From contig JARLGU010000028.1 in assembly GCA_031292625.1 (NCBI GenBank), positions 1 to 64,000 on the forward strand: a DNA stretch of 64,000 bases, written 5' to 3'. The notes beneath the pieces are model-generated. The model had not been told where the DNA came from. It searched no databases and was given only the letters and a program-made list of their open reading frames with translations. A program made the translations under genes and the position numbers. Positions within the stretch are counted from its first letter, which is position 1, and each line of letters begins with the position of its first letter. This document shows positions 44,823 to 54,390 of this stretch, in pieces. This DNA comes from Capsulimonadaceae bacterium. Lineage in GTDB: Bacteria > Armatimonadota > Armatimonadia > Armatimonadales > Capsulimonadaceae.

Positions 44823-45086
44823 GTGTACGTCATCGTAGTCTACGACGTGAACGAAAAACGTGTGGGGAAGGTCTGCAAGTTCCTTCGGCGCTATCTGCCG
44901 CACGTACAGAACTCAGTGTTCGAAGGGGAGTTAACGGAATCGAAATTGGAGGCGGTTAGGGCAGGGCTCAGAAAGATTATGGTTGAGGAGCAGGACTCGG
45001 CTCTGCTCTGGGCGTTCCGGGATGCGCGCTGGACGGATCGCGAAATAATCGGCACGGAGAAGAAACCGGTCAGCAATTTTCTTTAG
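44823..45086 (+). CDS. cas2: CRISPR adaptation protein Cas2
   Basis: 87 residues. Ferredoxin-like dimer that holds prespacer DNA between two Cas1 dimers. MYVIVVYDVNEKRVGKVCKF, then RRYLPHVQNSVFEGEL and a terminal strand pair, all typical. GTG start with AAGGGAG seven bases upstream, 12 bp after cas1. It is the last gene before the CRISPR leader. Confidence 0.95.
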   Translation: MYVIVVYDVNEKRVGKVCKFLRRYLPHVQNSVFEGELTESKLEAVRAGLRKIMVEEQDSALLWAFRDARWTDREIIGTEKKPVSNFL

Positions 45087-45257
45087 CCTGTCAACGAGGT
45101 CAAATTCGAGTCGTCGGTGACCGGTAGTAGTCTTCGGAGCACGGGACCGACGACCCGTTGCGCACGAAAACCGCCCGATAGCGCATTCCCGGACCTCACG
45201 ACGACGGGGATCGCGGCCACATTTGGTGTTCGGCAGCTGGAGCCGTCTATATGTGGC
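45087..45257 (+). promoter_or_regulatory. CRISPR leader
   Basis: The 171 bp between cas2 and the first repeat. Its place next to intact repeats, with degenerate repeats at the other end, marks it as the leader. It is GC-rich and lacks the long A/T tracts of many leaders. No clear -35/-10 pair is visible. Confidence 0.7.
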
Positions 45258-47882
45258 GCTTTAATCGCACCTTTGAGGAATTGAAACATAGAGGTTTCAT
45301 CCATAGTGTTTCGTGCTCCTTTCGGCTTTAATCGCACCTTTGAGGAATTGAAACTTAGGCTACGAAAACGCAGGGAATCTCGCGGTAAAGCTTTAATCGC
45401 ACCTTTGAGGAATTGAAACATGCTTGCGGCATCCCACGCGGAAGGCATGATAAAGCTTTAATCGCACCTTTGAGGAATTGAAACAGGATCAGTTTATCCT
45501 GCTCCTGCGCAGTTTGCAGGCTTTAATCGCACCTTTGAGGAATTGAAACCCGGACAAAAGTGTCAGACGCACTTCGAGCACAGATCAGCTTTAATCGCAC
45601 CTTTGAGGAATTGAAACCAGGAGGTCGCCGCGTAATGCTTCGCGCGCCGTCCAACGCTTTAATCGCACCTTTGAGGAATTGAAACCCCAATTGCGCCACG
45701 CGCTCAGCGATAGTATCCAGCTTTAATCGCACCTTTGAGGAATTGAAACGATGATAGATGAGCTTTCACGATCTCTCGTGCCCACAGCTTTAATCGCACC
45801 TTTGAGGAATTGAAACATGGCTAACCAGCAAAAACTTCTTGAGAGTGGTGAAGGCTTTAATCGCACCTTTGAGGAATTGAAACATGGAAGGACGATATAG
45901 TTGACTTTCATCAGTACTAGCTTTAATCGCACCTTTGAGGAATTGAAACTAGATGCTGCATTGAAATTATCATAGGTGCCGCGCCAGGCTTTAATCGCAC
46001 CTTTGAGGAATTGAAACTGAGACATCTCTTTTGCGACATTGTGCTTCTGAGAAGCTTTAATCGCACCTTTGAGGAATTGAAACCAAGAGCCTGCAAACGG
46101 TGAAATGTTCAGCATTACCGCTTTAATCGCACCTTTGAGGAATTGAAACAAAAGCGAAAATACGGCTTGCTGCCCTCGATCAACGCTTTAATCGCACCTT
46201 TGAGGAATTGAAACATCGACATGAAGGCTACATCAGAGCCTGTTGGTCCAGACGCTTTAATCGCACCTTTGAGGAATTGAAACTGGATCGAATATGTTCA
46301 TTACACGATCACTCTCTAGCTTTAATCGCACCTTTGAGGAATTGAAACAGTTAGTTGCTGCGAGCACGGCTGCCGAGCTGCTCATCGCTTTAATCGCACC
46401 TTTGAGGAATTGAAACTGATATTCCGGATTCGGATGTAGCATTAACTCGGATAGCTTTAATCGCACCTTTGAGGAATTGAAACAAACATCAGTGTCATAT
46501 TGGAGGCTCGCGAACTGCCCCGCTTTAATCGCACCTTTGAGGAATTGAAACCAGGTGGGTACTTACAAGCTCGACGCGAGCGATCGGGCTTTAATCGCAC
46601 CTTTGAGGAATTGAAACAGAAACCCCACGACCAGAGCGACAACTATGATCGCCGCTTTAATCGCACCTTTGAGGAATTGAAACCAACATACGGAGCTTTG
46701 GCGATCCCGGTCGCCTGCCGCATGCTTTAATCGCACCTTTGAGGAATTGAAACACTTTATCAAGCCAAATGGACGAAGGCGAAGCGTGCTTTAATCGCAC
46801 CTTTGAGGAATTGAAACTCGTTGTACCCACTGAGCCACACGGCAAGAATCTGCAGCTTTAATCGCACCTTTGAGGAATTGAAACATACGAATTGGTGCGT
46901 TACCTGGATTATAGGCGTATAGCTTTAATCGCACCTTTGAGGAATTGAAACCGCCACATCCCCACTCGCCACCAGCATATCAATGATGGCTTTAATCGCA
47001 CCTTTGAGGAATTGAAACGGGCATGACGACTACTGATTGCGATACGGTAAATCGCTTTAATCGCACCTTTGAGGAATTGAAACCGACCTCAGCGCGCGAG
47101 CTCCGTCTACCCATGATGGCTTTAATCGCACCTTTGAGGAATTGAAACGTCAATGGAGATGCGCGACCGTCGCCGCAAGTGGGTGCTTTAATCGCACCTT
47201 TGAGGAATTGAAACAGACGCTTAAGTTTCGCGCACTTGCGGAGGGCATATCGCTTTAATCGCACCTTTGAGGAATTGAAACCATGGCGAAACGTCCGGGA
47301 TCAAGCGTAGCGCTCGAGCTTTAATCGCACCTTTGAGGAATTGAAACACAGATGGTTCGTTCGGCAATGTCAACGTTGCGGAGGCGCTTTAATCGCACCT
47401 TTGAGGAATTGAAACTACAGAGGGCGCGGTCGTTGCAAACATTCGCAGAAAGCTTTAATCGCACCTTTGAGGAATTGAAACATGGCTTAACCCCGAATTC
47501 ACCGCCCTGTCCACTTGAGCTTTAATCGCACCTTTGAGGAATTGAAACTCCATCAAACATACGCACCTGGTGTGGGACGGTCGGCCCGCTTTAATCGCAC
47601 CTTTGAGGAATTGAAACCATAGAGGCGGCGCGCACTGGCTATCACAATGGTGTGCTTTAATCGCACCTTTGAGGAATTGAAACAATGGCGGTACGCGCAA
47701 CGTTGTCGAGGTCATGAGCATGCTTTAATCGCACCTTTGAGGAATTGAAACATGCATCCCGACTGGGCGCGCTCGCTCCGCGATCAGGCTTTAATCGCAC
47801 CTTTGAGGAATTGAAAAACGCTCCGCTGGTTTGGAACTGGCATCTTGGGGTGGCCTTTAATCGCCCCCGCGAGGTAATGAAC
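45258..47882 (+). CRISPR. Type I-B CRISPR array, 39 recognisable repeats plus one degenerate terminal repeat
   Basis: The repeat is 30 bp: it starts GCTTTAATCGCACC and ends GAGGAATTGAAAC. I count 39 copies, first at 45258-45287 and last at 47788-47817, with spacers of about 35-39 bp. Copies 1-38 look identical; copy 39 ends in A instead of C. A 40th, strongly altered copy lies at 47853-47882 (GCCTTTAATCGCCCCCGC followed by GAGGTAATGAAC). ATTGAAAC at the 3' end would be the 8-nt 5' handle of subtype I-B crRNAs, so transcription runs on the plus strand from the cas2 side. Loss of repeat identity at the far end fits this. Spacers look unique by eye. Confidence 0.98.
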
Positions 47883-48068
47883 GGAACACGTCTACGATCT
47901 TGCAAAGGAGGTCGAGCATAATCCCTGAGCTTAAGAACGGGCTCATTACAATATTCCTCAAGGAGAAACAGCATTCAGGCTCCTTGGATTGCCACAACGT
48001 CGGGGAGTGCAGAATTCCGCGCGCGCTGAAAGTTCGCGATCTCAATGTGCTCAGCATTACGCAACACT

Positions 48069-48348
48069 CATTTAATCTCGACGTGCTTACGGTCGACTCT
48101 GAGTTCCTCGACCAGCAGGCGAATGACTTCCCGGCGTTCCTCGAGTGACAGCGTATCCCATACTTTCGCCAAATCGCGAAGCACATTCTTGACCTCGGCG
48201 AGGGTGACCTCGATCATGTCCACCTTGCCAAGCTCGGCCTCAATCGCCTCGAGGCGCTTCGTGAGTTCGGCCTTGCGCTCCAGCAACTTCTTATTCTACT
48301 TGTCAAACTGATCTTCATCGAAACGTCCGCTGTCCAGCCGCTCGGCTC
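48069..48348 (-). pseudogene. C-terminal remnant of a large serine recombinase
   Basis: The frame reads ERLDSGRFDEDQFDK, stop, NKKLLERKAELTKRLEAIEA, then DTLSLEERREVIRLLVEELR, VDRKHVEIK, stop. This is the coiled-coil and C-terminal part of a large serine recombinase, with an internal TAG at about 48300 and no catalytic or zinc-ribbon domains. It is a decayed phage- or transposon-type integrase at the distal border of the CRISPR island. Confidence 0.65.
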
Positions 48349-48518
48349 GGCGTCCGACATCGGGCGAGTCGACACGATCCCCGACGCAATGGCGCTCGAT
48401 CTCGCCTGACCGCGCGACGCCAAGTATATGACCGGCGCGTTGGTCTCAGCCGGGCAGGCTGCCTAAGCGGCGAGCGTTCTTCTCCCGCCTATGCTTGTGT
48501 TACAACGGGCCATGCGCC

Positions 48519-50291
48519 TCAATATTCCTCGTTAAGCTGGTCTGCTGTTCCGTCGACTGGCTGCTCTGGCATCGCCCCCGCGTTGCCGGTGCATTGGATG
48601 TCTTCGCTCCGCCCGGCGATGATCGAGGGGGCCGCTGGCGCGCTCGTCGGAGAAATCCTCGTAAATCGGTTGTTATGGATGACCGCGCCTTTCGTGTTCG
48701 TGATGCAGATTGCGGCGCCGGCCATCCGTGCGTTAACCACGCCGGTCGGGCCGTTTACCTCGAAGTCATTGTTTTCGATAAGGATGTTCTCATTATCCAT
48801 CGACGTGTCCGATGCAATGCAGCCGACGCGCACGGCTGGTACGTACATATTCTCAAACCGGTTGTTACGAATCGTAAGGTTCTTGACGTTAGGTCCTTCC
48901 TCCCAATAGAACTCCGGTCCCGCCAGGATCGCGGGCATATGCTGGCTATAGAAGACGTTGTTTTCGATGATGCTGTTTGAGGCTTTGACCAGGACGCACC
49001 GGGCGCGTATCGACGACATCCGGCAGTTTCGGACGATTAGCCGGCCAGCTGTATTCATGTTCACCAGCCTGTCCGCGCCGTCCGTGATCTGTGCTTTGCG
49101 GTCGACCTTGGCGGAGCGCGGACCAGCGCGCTCGATTAGAACCGGACGGTCAAAGCGCACGCGAATGCCCGGCGTGTCAGGATTGGCGTCGACAACCTTC
49201 GCCGTGCATCGGACTTTGTGCAGGTTCCAATCCCAGATCGCGACCTCATCGCCGGTGCGAAAATCGGCGTTGGCCCGATCGACGATGCAGGTCTGGTCGT
49301 CGATTCTTGCAAGGATCTGCTGATAGTGGGTGCCCATGTTGACGGCGTCGTCGTCAATGCCGGAAAATGCGCAGTGATCCAGAGTGAGAGTTCCCCGGTT
49401 GAAGAAGACCATCATCCCGCCAGACGCGCAAAAGACGCGTCCCGAGCCTTTGGGTACGCCTAGGACGCAATCGACGAACGAGACATCGCCATCGTTTGCG
49501 ATCACTTCGTAGCCATTGACAACCGATTCGCACCGAAGATGCTCAACCCTGATGTCGCTGCTGTGGTTGACGTTGACGGCCCAGGCATGATAGACGTTGT
49601 GCCAGAGCAACCATTGTTTTCCGGCATACTCCCCTGCAACACGGCTCAAATGCATCCGCCAGGCATGATCGCCGATCTTGTCGCGGGAGAGTATTCGCGG
49701 CGGCCAGTTGCTATGATCCCAGCTGCACGTTGCGGGATCGGTGAAAACGAACAGCTCGTTGATCTTGAGGAAGTCCGGCCGGTCGAGTTCATCGAAGCCT
49801 GGGGAGACCGTGACGTCGACAGTGCCCGCCTGCTGATCGACGGACGTAATCCGCCCCTCGCTGTGCGCAAATGTCGCCGTGTCGAGAGTCAGCGTCGACA
49901 CGGAAACGCCGGCGCTTTGCGTGATCCTGATGACCGTCGTGTCCAGATCGGCGGCGATCAACTTAGCTCCGGGGGCGCCGGTGAGCGAGACGTTCTTGGC
50001 GTTGGTGATCGCAATATAGGCGCGCGCGCCGGCTGCGCGCGAGACGAGCCGGTAATTTCCGGCAGGCAGGAGGACGACCGATGGGGCGCCGGAACTGACC
50101 GCGGCCGTGATTGCGGCGTTAATGCCGGGCGCATCGTCCGCCTTTCCATCGCCTACCGCACCGAAATCGCGGACATTGTACTGGTGCGGCTGCGGGGCCG
50201 GCGCGGCGCAATAGCCTGCCGTCGCGCTTGTCGCGATCATTGCGCCGAGGCAAACGGCGGCGAGTGTTTGGGGGCAACAGTTGTTGCGCAT
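48519..50291 (-). CDS. Exported right-handed parallel beta-helix protein
   Basis: 590 residues. Signal peptide ending GYCAA. It begins like pectate-lyase-superfamily proteins (YNVRDFGAVGDGKADDAPGI, VVLLPAGNYRL) and continues in beta-helix rungs: SSDIRVEHLRCESVV, RGTLTLDHCAFSGID, AGRLIVRNCRMSSIR, VKNLTIRNNRFENMY and TKGAVIHNNRFTRIS. Likely a polysaccharide lyase or hydrolase; the reaction is unknown. AAGGAGA stands six bases before the ATG. It lies 86 bp behind the GntR/LacI regulator at 50378, in the same direction. Paralogue: 22095-24035. Confidence 0.83.
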   Translation of the reverse strand: MRNNCCPQTLAAVCLGAMIATSATAGYCAAPAPQPHQYNVRDFGAVGDGKADDAPGINAAITAAVSSGAPSVVLLPAGNYRLVSRAAGARAYIAITNAKNVSLTGAPGAKLIAADLDTTVIRITQSAGVSVSTLTLDTATFAHSEGRITSVDQQAGTVDVTVSPGFDELDRPDFLKINELFVFTDPATCSWDHSNWPPRILSRDKIGDHAWRMHLSRVAGEYAGKQWLLWHNVYHAWAVNVNHSSDIRVEHLRCESVVNGYEVIANDGDVSFVDCVLGVPKGSGRVFCASGGMMVFFNRGTLTLDHCAFSGIDDDAVNMGTHYQQILARIDDQTCIVDRANADFRTGDEVAIWDWNLHKVRCTAKVVDANPDTPGIRVRFDRPVLIERAGPRSAKVDRKAQITDGADRLVNMNTAGRLIVRNCRMSSIRARCVLVKASNSIIENNVFYSQHMPAILAGPEFYWEEGPNVKNLTIRNNRFENMYVPAVRVGCIASDTSMDNENILIENNDFEVNGPTGVVNARMAGAAICITNTKGAVIHNNRFTRISPTSAPAAPSIIAGRSEDIQCTGNAGAMPEQPVDGTADQLNEEY

Positions 50292-50377
50292 GAGGGTCTC
50301 CTTGCACGAGGCAGTTAATCTGGCGAGCGACGTTGACGAACACGGGTGAAGAACCAGGGCGCGCGACCGCAGTCTAA

Positions 50378-51607
50378 TTAGCCGCTCAGCGCTTCAGTGG
50401 CGACAGATGGTGCGCTGTATGTCTTCGGAGCCGGTCCGGTGCTCTTGCGAACGACCAGCAAAGGCTTGACGAGTTGAACCGAAGGCGTGTAGGGTGTTTC
50501 GATCAACATGTCAATGGCGATCTGCGCAATCTTGGCGGGCTGATGGGCAACCGTCGAAAGCGCAGGGTGCATGTACTTGCTGGCCGGCGCATCCTCAAAG
50601 CCCAGGATGGAAACCTCGTCCGGTACGGCGATGCTGTGTTCTGAAAGCCACTTCATGGCGGCCCAAGCTCCAGGATCGGAAACGGTCATGATCGCGGTTG
50701 GGCGCTGCGCTGGATCGGCCCAGAGCGCATCCATTTCGCTATAGGCGGCAATGTACGAGTTATGGGACGCTTCGACGTCGCAAATGTGCACTTTTGAGAG
50801 GCCATCCAGGTTCGCTCGCCGGATCTCATCTTCAAAAACGTCAATTTTGAGACGCACGCTGTGCCGGTCCGCCGGTTCATTGACGAGAAGGACGATGCGC
50901 TCGTGGCCGAGTTCGCGAAGATAATTCCAGCCTATGTGCGCTGCTTCAGCTGCGTCTGTGTCGACGATGGCGCGTCCCGGCAAATCGTCGGAGCTCCAGA
51001 CGGCAACCGCCCGAAAACCGCGTCCCGAAAGCGCATCCTGTAGGAGAAGGCTTTGTTCCTCAATTGCAAATATAATGAATGCCTCCACGTCAGGGGCGGC
51101 GATAATCTTGCGGTACAAGCGGACGACCCGTTGAGAGTCCGAGACGAAGTAGAATCGGATGTCCAGGCCGCGTTCATCGGCGATGCGGGAGACATGCTCG
51201 ACAATTAGCCCGCCGTAGTCCGATTCGCACTGGTCGACGATGACGCCGATCGAGCGGCACTGGCTTGGCGCGACGGCCGCAGCCGCGTATTGTGGAACCG
51301 CAAGCGCCTCGCCCGGTCCCGCCGAAACGGGGCGACGCACATGGCTGATTGCGGCCTGATTCGCAATCACGCTGCCAACACCAATCTTGCGGCTGATGAG
51401 GCCTTCCTGGGTCAGGTCGGCAAGGGCGCGACGAACCGTGATCTGGGAGACTGGCAGCGCTTCGATGAGTACGCGTTCGCTGTAGAAGGGATCGCCAACC
51501 GTAAACTTCGAGAATATTAGCGCGCGCAGAGCGTCGCGAACCTGCGCGAAGAGGGGCAGGTCTCCGTCGGGGTCGATCTTGATATTGTTAAGGTAGCTTG
51601 TATCCAT
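50378..51607 (-). CDS. GntR/LacI-type chimeric regulator
   Basis: 409 residues. GntR winged helix (PLFAQVRDALRALIFSKFTV, SERVLIEALPVSQITVRRAL) joined to a LacI-type sensor (NYLRELGHERIVLLVNEPAD, PTAIMTVSDPGAWAAMKWLS, VSILGFEDAPASKYMHPALS, STVAHQPAKIAQIAIDML). The C terminus is the usual LACI-type KPLLVVRKST. ATG at 51607 is preferred over an in-frame TTG at 51619; no ribosome-binding site is clear. A 250-bp repeat lies 33 bp upstream. It is likely to regulate the beta-helix gene behind it. Confidence 0.87.
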   Translation of the reverse strand: MDTSYLNNIKIDPDGDLPLFAQVRDALRALIFSKFTVGDPFYSERVLIEALPVSQITVRRALADLTQEGLISRKIGVGSVIANQAAISHVRRPVSAGPGEALAVPQYAAAAVAPSQCRSIGVIVDQCESDYGGLIVEHVSRIADERGLDIRFYFVSDSQRVVRLYRKIIAAPDVEAFIIFAIEEQSLLLQDALSGRGFRAVAVWSSDDLPGRAIVDTDAAEAAHIGWNYLRELGHERIVLLVNEPADRHSVRLKIDVFEDEIRRANLDGLSKVHICDVEASHNSYIAAYSEMDALWADPAQRPTAIMTVSDPGAWAAMKWLSEHSIAVPDEVSILGFEDAPASKYMHPALSTVAHQPAKIAQIAIDMLIETPYTPSVQLVKPLLVVRKSTGPAPKTYSAPSVATEALSG

Positions 51608-51640
51608 GGTCAAACCCAATCGCCTTGCGTGTTCTCAGAA

Positions 51641-51890
51641 GGTGTGTCATTATCGGCGTTGCGAGAAAGATTCAGGACGGCTCGTGCCGCCGGGGCATTT
51701 CTTTGCCCGCGCCTCGTTCACGGCGTCGATCGACACGGCCGCGTCAACACGCGTACGGACCTTTGCCGCCATCGTCCGATCCCAGCGCACATCGTGAAGC
51801 CGTGAAAGCGCTGCGTCGGCCCTTTGTCAAAGACGGCCACGGCGGCAGGGAAGCGGTCTTACAAGGCCTTTCGATCTTTTGCACACGCCC
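51641..51890 (+). repeat. 250-bp intergenic repeat, copy B
   Basis: Opens GGTGTGTCATTATCGG, has GCGAGAAAGATTCAGGACGG followed by CTCGTGCCGCCGGGGCAT, and ends GGAAGCGGTCTTACAAGG followed by CCTTTCGATCTTTTGCACAC. Left end and inverted right end share GTGTG and GACGGCT-like blocks. It fills the gap between two minus-strand genes. Confidence 0.78.
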
Positions 51891-51918
51891 TTAATATGCC
51901 CATTCCCGGTCCTTTGCC

Positions 51919-54390
51919 TCATAGCGCCCGCGAAAGGCCCTCCCAGCGAACGGTCCACGAGCCGTCTTGCGGAAATCCTGGCGCATGGCGGTTCGGTGCG
52001 CCGTCCCAGCCCGCAGCCATCATGGCGACCGCATAGAGCAGACCGCCGTTGCTCGGGAAGTACGGGTATGGCCCTCCGGTCGAGAGGCCCGCGTCGTCGA
52101 AGTTGAATTGCGAATTGTCGTCCGCGAGCAACGCAACGGACTTCGCAGGATCCCCAAGCCGCGCGGTGCACATTGCCATCATCGGAAGATCCCATCCCCA
52201 AACGTGCTTCATATTCCACGTCGCGAAGATCTTGTCAGCGGTTCGCCGCTCGACTTCCACATCGACGCCGTCCCCAGGCAGCCAGCCATAGACGCCCGTG
52301 AGCGCGGGATGCTCGTAATTATAATGCGTCCACATATTGGGCACGCCTTCGTACAGAACGTAGACGCCGTCCTGCATCGGAAGCGGAGAGAGATTCTGCA
52401 GCACGTTCTCCCAATCGGCGTCGCGTTTCAGACCGAGCCGTTCGCGCCACGTCTGGGCGATGCGCAGGCCAAAGCGCCAATAGGAGAGCTCGAACGCCGG
52501 GTTGATCGTGATCTTCGGGTCCGTGTTTTCGGAAACGACGTACATCGGCGGACCGAGAACGAAGCGCTTGGACGGCTCGTCCCAGTACGCATACGACGCC
52601 ATGAAATCCGCCGTCTCAAAAAGAACCTCGCGCCACTTGTCCAGGGTTTCGCGGGTGGGGTGGGCGCGATAGTCAAGCTCCGCGAAGAACATCGGGTGCG
52701 GCTGCTGCCACGCCAGCATCGCGTTGCACGGGTGAACGGAATCCCAGCCCTCCGGTCCGGTCATCTTGGGCCATCGAGCGCCCCTGTAGCCCTGGTGTTT
52801 TGCTCGATCCTTCGACGATGCCAGGAAGCGCTCGTAAACATCCAGGCTCTTATCCAACTCCGGCCAGCGGTTCCACAAAGCCCAGTGAGCGGCGTGCCAC
52901 CAGTACATCTCCATGTGGAACTTGCCTTCCCACCCATTGTTGACGTAGCCGCTCTCCTGCGGCGGAAGCGTTCCGGCTTCGTTGACGCGCATCAGGTATT
53001 GTGAGAGAACGATGCGCCGTTCAAGTTCGCGCCAGCGCTCGTCCTTGCTCTCTGACAGGTCGATCGCGGCGCCCGACAACCAGTAGGCTTCCCAGCTTTT
53101 CGCCGACGCCTCGAACGTTTCCGCGGGCGTTGGAAGGGCGGGCGGCAACCTCTGCGGCGAGAACGCAATGAGCGCGTCGAGGTGGTCGGCTTGGCCCTTT
53201 AGCGTAAAGCGATGCGCCCGGCTCGGCGGTCCGATGCGAAGGGGATTCGCCTCGCCGATATGGGCTTTCAGGGTTTCGTCGCCAACCTTGTACACGATGT
53301 CCAGCGCCTTGGAATGTCCCAATGCCGGGTCGCCGCCCATCGTGACGTTGGTGATTTGCATGTCGATGCGGCCGCTCTTGATTGCTGCCGTGAGAAGCGC
53401 CGTGACATCGGCCCATTTATCCGCCGCGCCATACTTTGCGCTCACGATCGTAAGAGCGGCTGCTGCCGGTGTTGCGACCGGCAAATCGAGCGTTGCGCCG
53501 GTCTGCCACGCGATCGCGGTATGGTACGACGTGCTGTCGAGCACATGCAATATGTCGGTGCGTTGAGGATCTTGACGCTCAACGGTCGTCTGGTGCTTTT
53601 CCTCGTCGACGAAGTCGCCCACGTGCCGGTTAAATTCGATTCCGTCGTCGTAGGGGAAATCGACGTAGAGCGCGAGGCGTCCGGCCGCGATTAGCGGTGA
53701 CTGGATGCGGACCGCGACCGCGTCGAGCGATGGCGAGGCGCAGGTTTCAACGTGAACGGGCTGTCCGTCCAGCGTGAAATCGCTGCGGAGCGTGCCGCTC
53801 CAGAGATCCAGCACTTGATGGATGTCCGCGATGTCCGCCACGGAGGCATCGCGGCCGTCGCGCGTTGTCAGGCTGAGCGCGATGCGTCCGATGTTGATTC
53901 TGTGCGGATTCTCGTACATCCACTTGCCGAGTTCCGGCTGCTCCTTGCTCGGGCTCCCGTAGAGAACCGGCCGGCCGTGCGCGTCCCACGGCGCGCCGCG
54001 AAAGTCCGCGGGCGTTTGTCCGGGCGGCATCGGGAACGCGTGCCAGCCCCAATCGGACAGCGTATTAAATCGGGTGAACGTCTGCAGCCCCGTGATGTCG
54101 GCGCCAAACGCGAACGTCCCGTTGCCAACCTGCAAGGGTGCGGTATCGTTGATCACGTCGCGTACGATATTATGCCGGGTCACAAGCGCGCGGCGATCGA
54201 TCTTCGCTCCTCCACGATCCTGGAGAGGCGCTCCGTGAAACGACGCGCCGGCGGGCCTTGCGCCAAATCCGCCGCCACGCGCGGCAAACGCCGCGACGGC
54301 CGCGCCGGCGCCGTATTGTAACAACTGCCTTCTGTTCATCATGATGGACATTGCCGCGCTTCCATGCGAGATTCCTGCGGCGGATAGCAT
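51919..54390 (-). CDS. Tat-exported toroid-type glycosidase with inserted DUF3395-like domain
   Basis: 823 residues. NRRQLLQYGAGAAVAAFAA near the N terminus is a twin-arginine signal, implying export in folded form. Residues 60-310 form a beta-sandwich domain like that of GH65/GH95 enzymes. Residues 312-388 match the DNAJC11-C-like domain (IVSAKYGAADKWADVT, NVTMGGDPALGHSKALDIVY). Then comes an alpha/alpha barrel with YWWHAAHWALWNRWPELDKS, YRGARWPKMTGPEGWD and WNMKHVWGWDLPMMAM; E in GPEGWD is the best acid candidate. The exact GH family is uncertain. The ATG directly follows the stop of the DUF1559 gene (TAAATG). Met18 is an alternative start. Confidence 0.75.
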   Translation of the reverse strand: MLSAAGISHGSAAMSIMMNRRQLLQYGAGAAVAAFAARGGGFGARPAGASFHGAPLQDRGGAKIDRRALVTRHNIVRDVINDTAPLQVGNGTFAFGADITGLQTFTRFNTLSDWGWHAFPMPPGQTPADFRGAPWDAHGRPVLYGSPSKEQPELGKWMYENPHRINIGRIALSLTTRDGRDASVADIADIHQVLDLWSGTLRSDFTLDGQPVHVETCASPSLDAVAVRIQSPLIAAGRLALYVDFPYDDGIEFNRHVGDFVDEEKHQTTVERQDPQRTDILHVLDSTSYHTAIAWQTGATLDLPVATPAAAALTIVSAKYGAADKWADVTALLTAAIKSGRIDMQITNVTMGGDPALGHSKALDIVYKVGDETLKAHIGEANPLRIGPPSRAHRFTLKGQADHLDALIAFSPQRLPPALPTPAETFEASAKSWEAYWLSGAAIDLSESKDERWRELERRIVLSQYLMRVNEAGTLPPQESGYVNNGWEGKFHMEMYWWHAAHWALWNRWPELDKSLDVYERFLASSKDRAKHQGYRGARWPKMTGPEGWDSVHPCNAMLAWQQPHPMFFAELDYRAHPTRETLDKWREVLFETADFMASYAYWDEPSKRFVLGPPMYVVSENTDPKITINPAFELSYWRFGLRIAQTWRERLGLKRDADWENVLQNLSPLPMQDGVYVLYEGVPNMWTHYNYEHPALTGVYGWLPGDGVDVEVERRTADKIFATWNMKHVWGWDLPMMAMCTARLGDPAKSVALLADDNSQFNFDDAGLSTGGPYPYFPSNGGLLYAVAMMAAGWDGAPNRHAPGFPQDGSWTVRWEGLSRAL

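Noticed and set aside
45258-47882. Open frames on the minus strand reading FQFLKGAIKA many times
   Set aside because: They are translations of the CRISPR repeat (a 30-bp repeat with variable spacers), not a repeat protein.
47900-48148. Small plus-strand gene behind the CRISPR array
   Set aside because: Antisense to the recombinase remnant, with no ribosome-binding site or homology that I recognise.
48069-48348. Functional serine recombinase
   Set aside because: Only the C-terminal coiled-coil part remains, with an internal stop; no catalytic domain.
51598-51894. 98-codon frame and a similar 81-codon frame at 19759-20004
   Set aside because: Both lie inside the 250-bp repeat, and their similarity only mirrors the shared DNA. 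The third copy does not keep the frame.
51967-53004. 345-codon open frame on the plus strand
   Set aside because: Antisense shadow of the Tat-exported glycosidase; Arg-rich with no recognisable motif.
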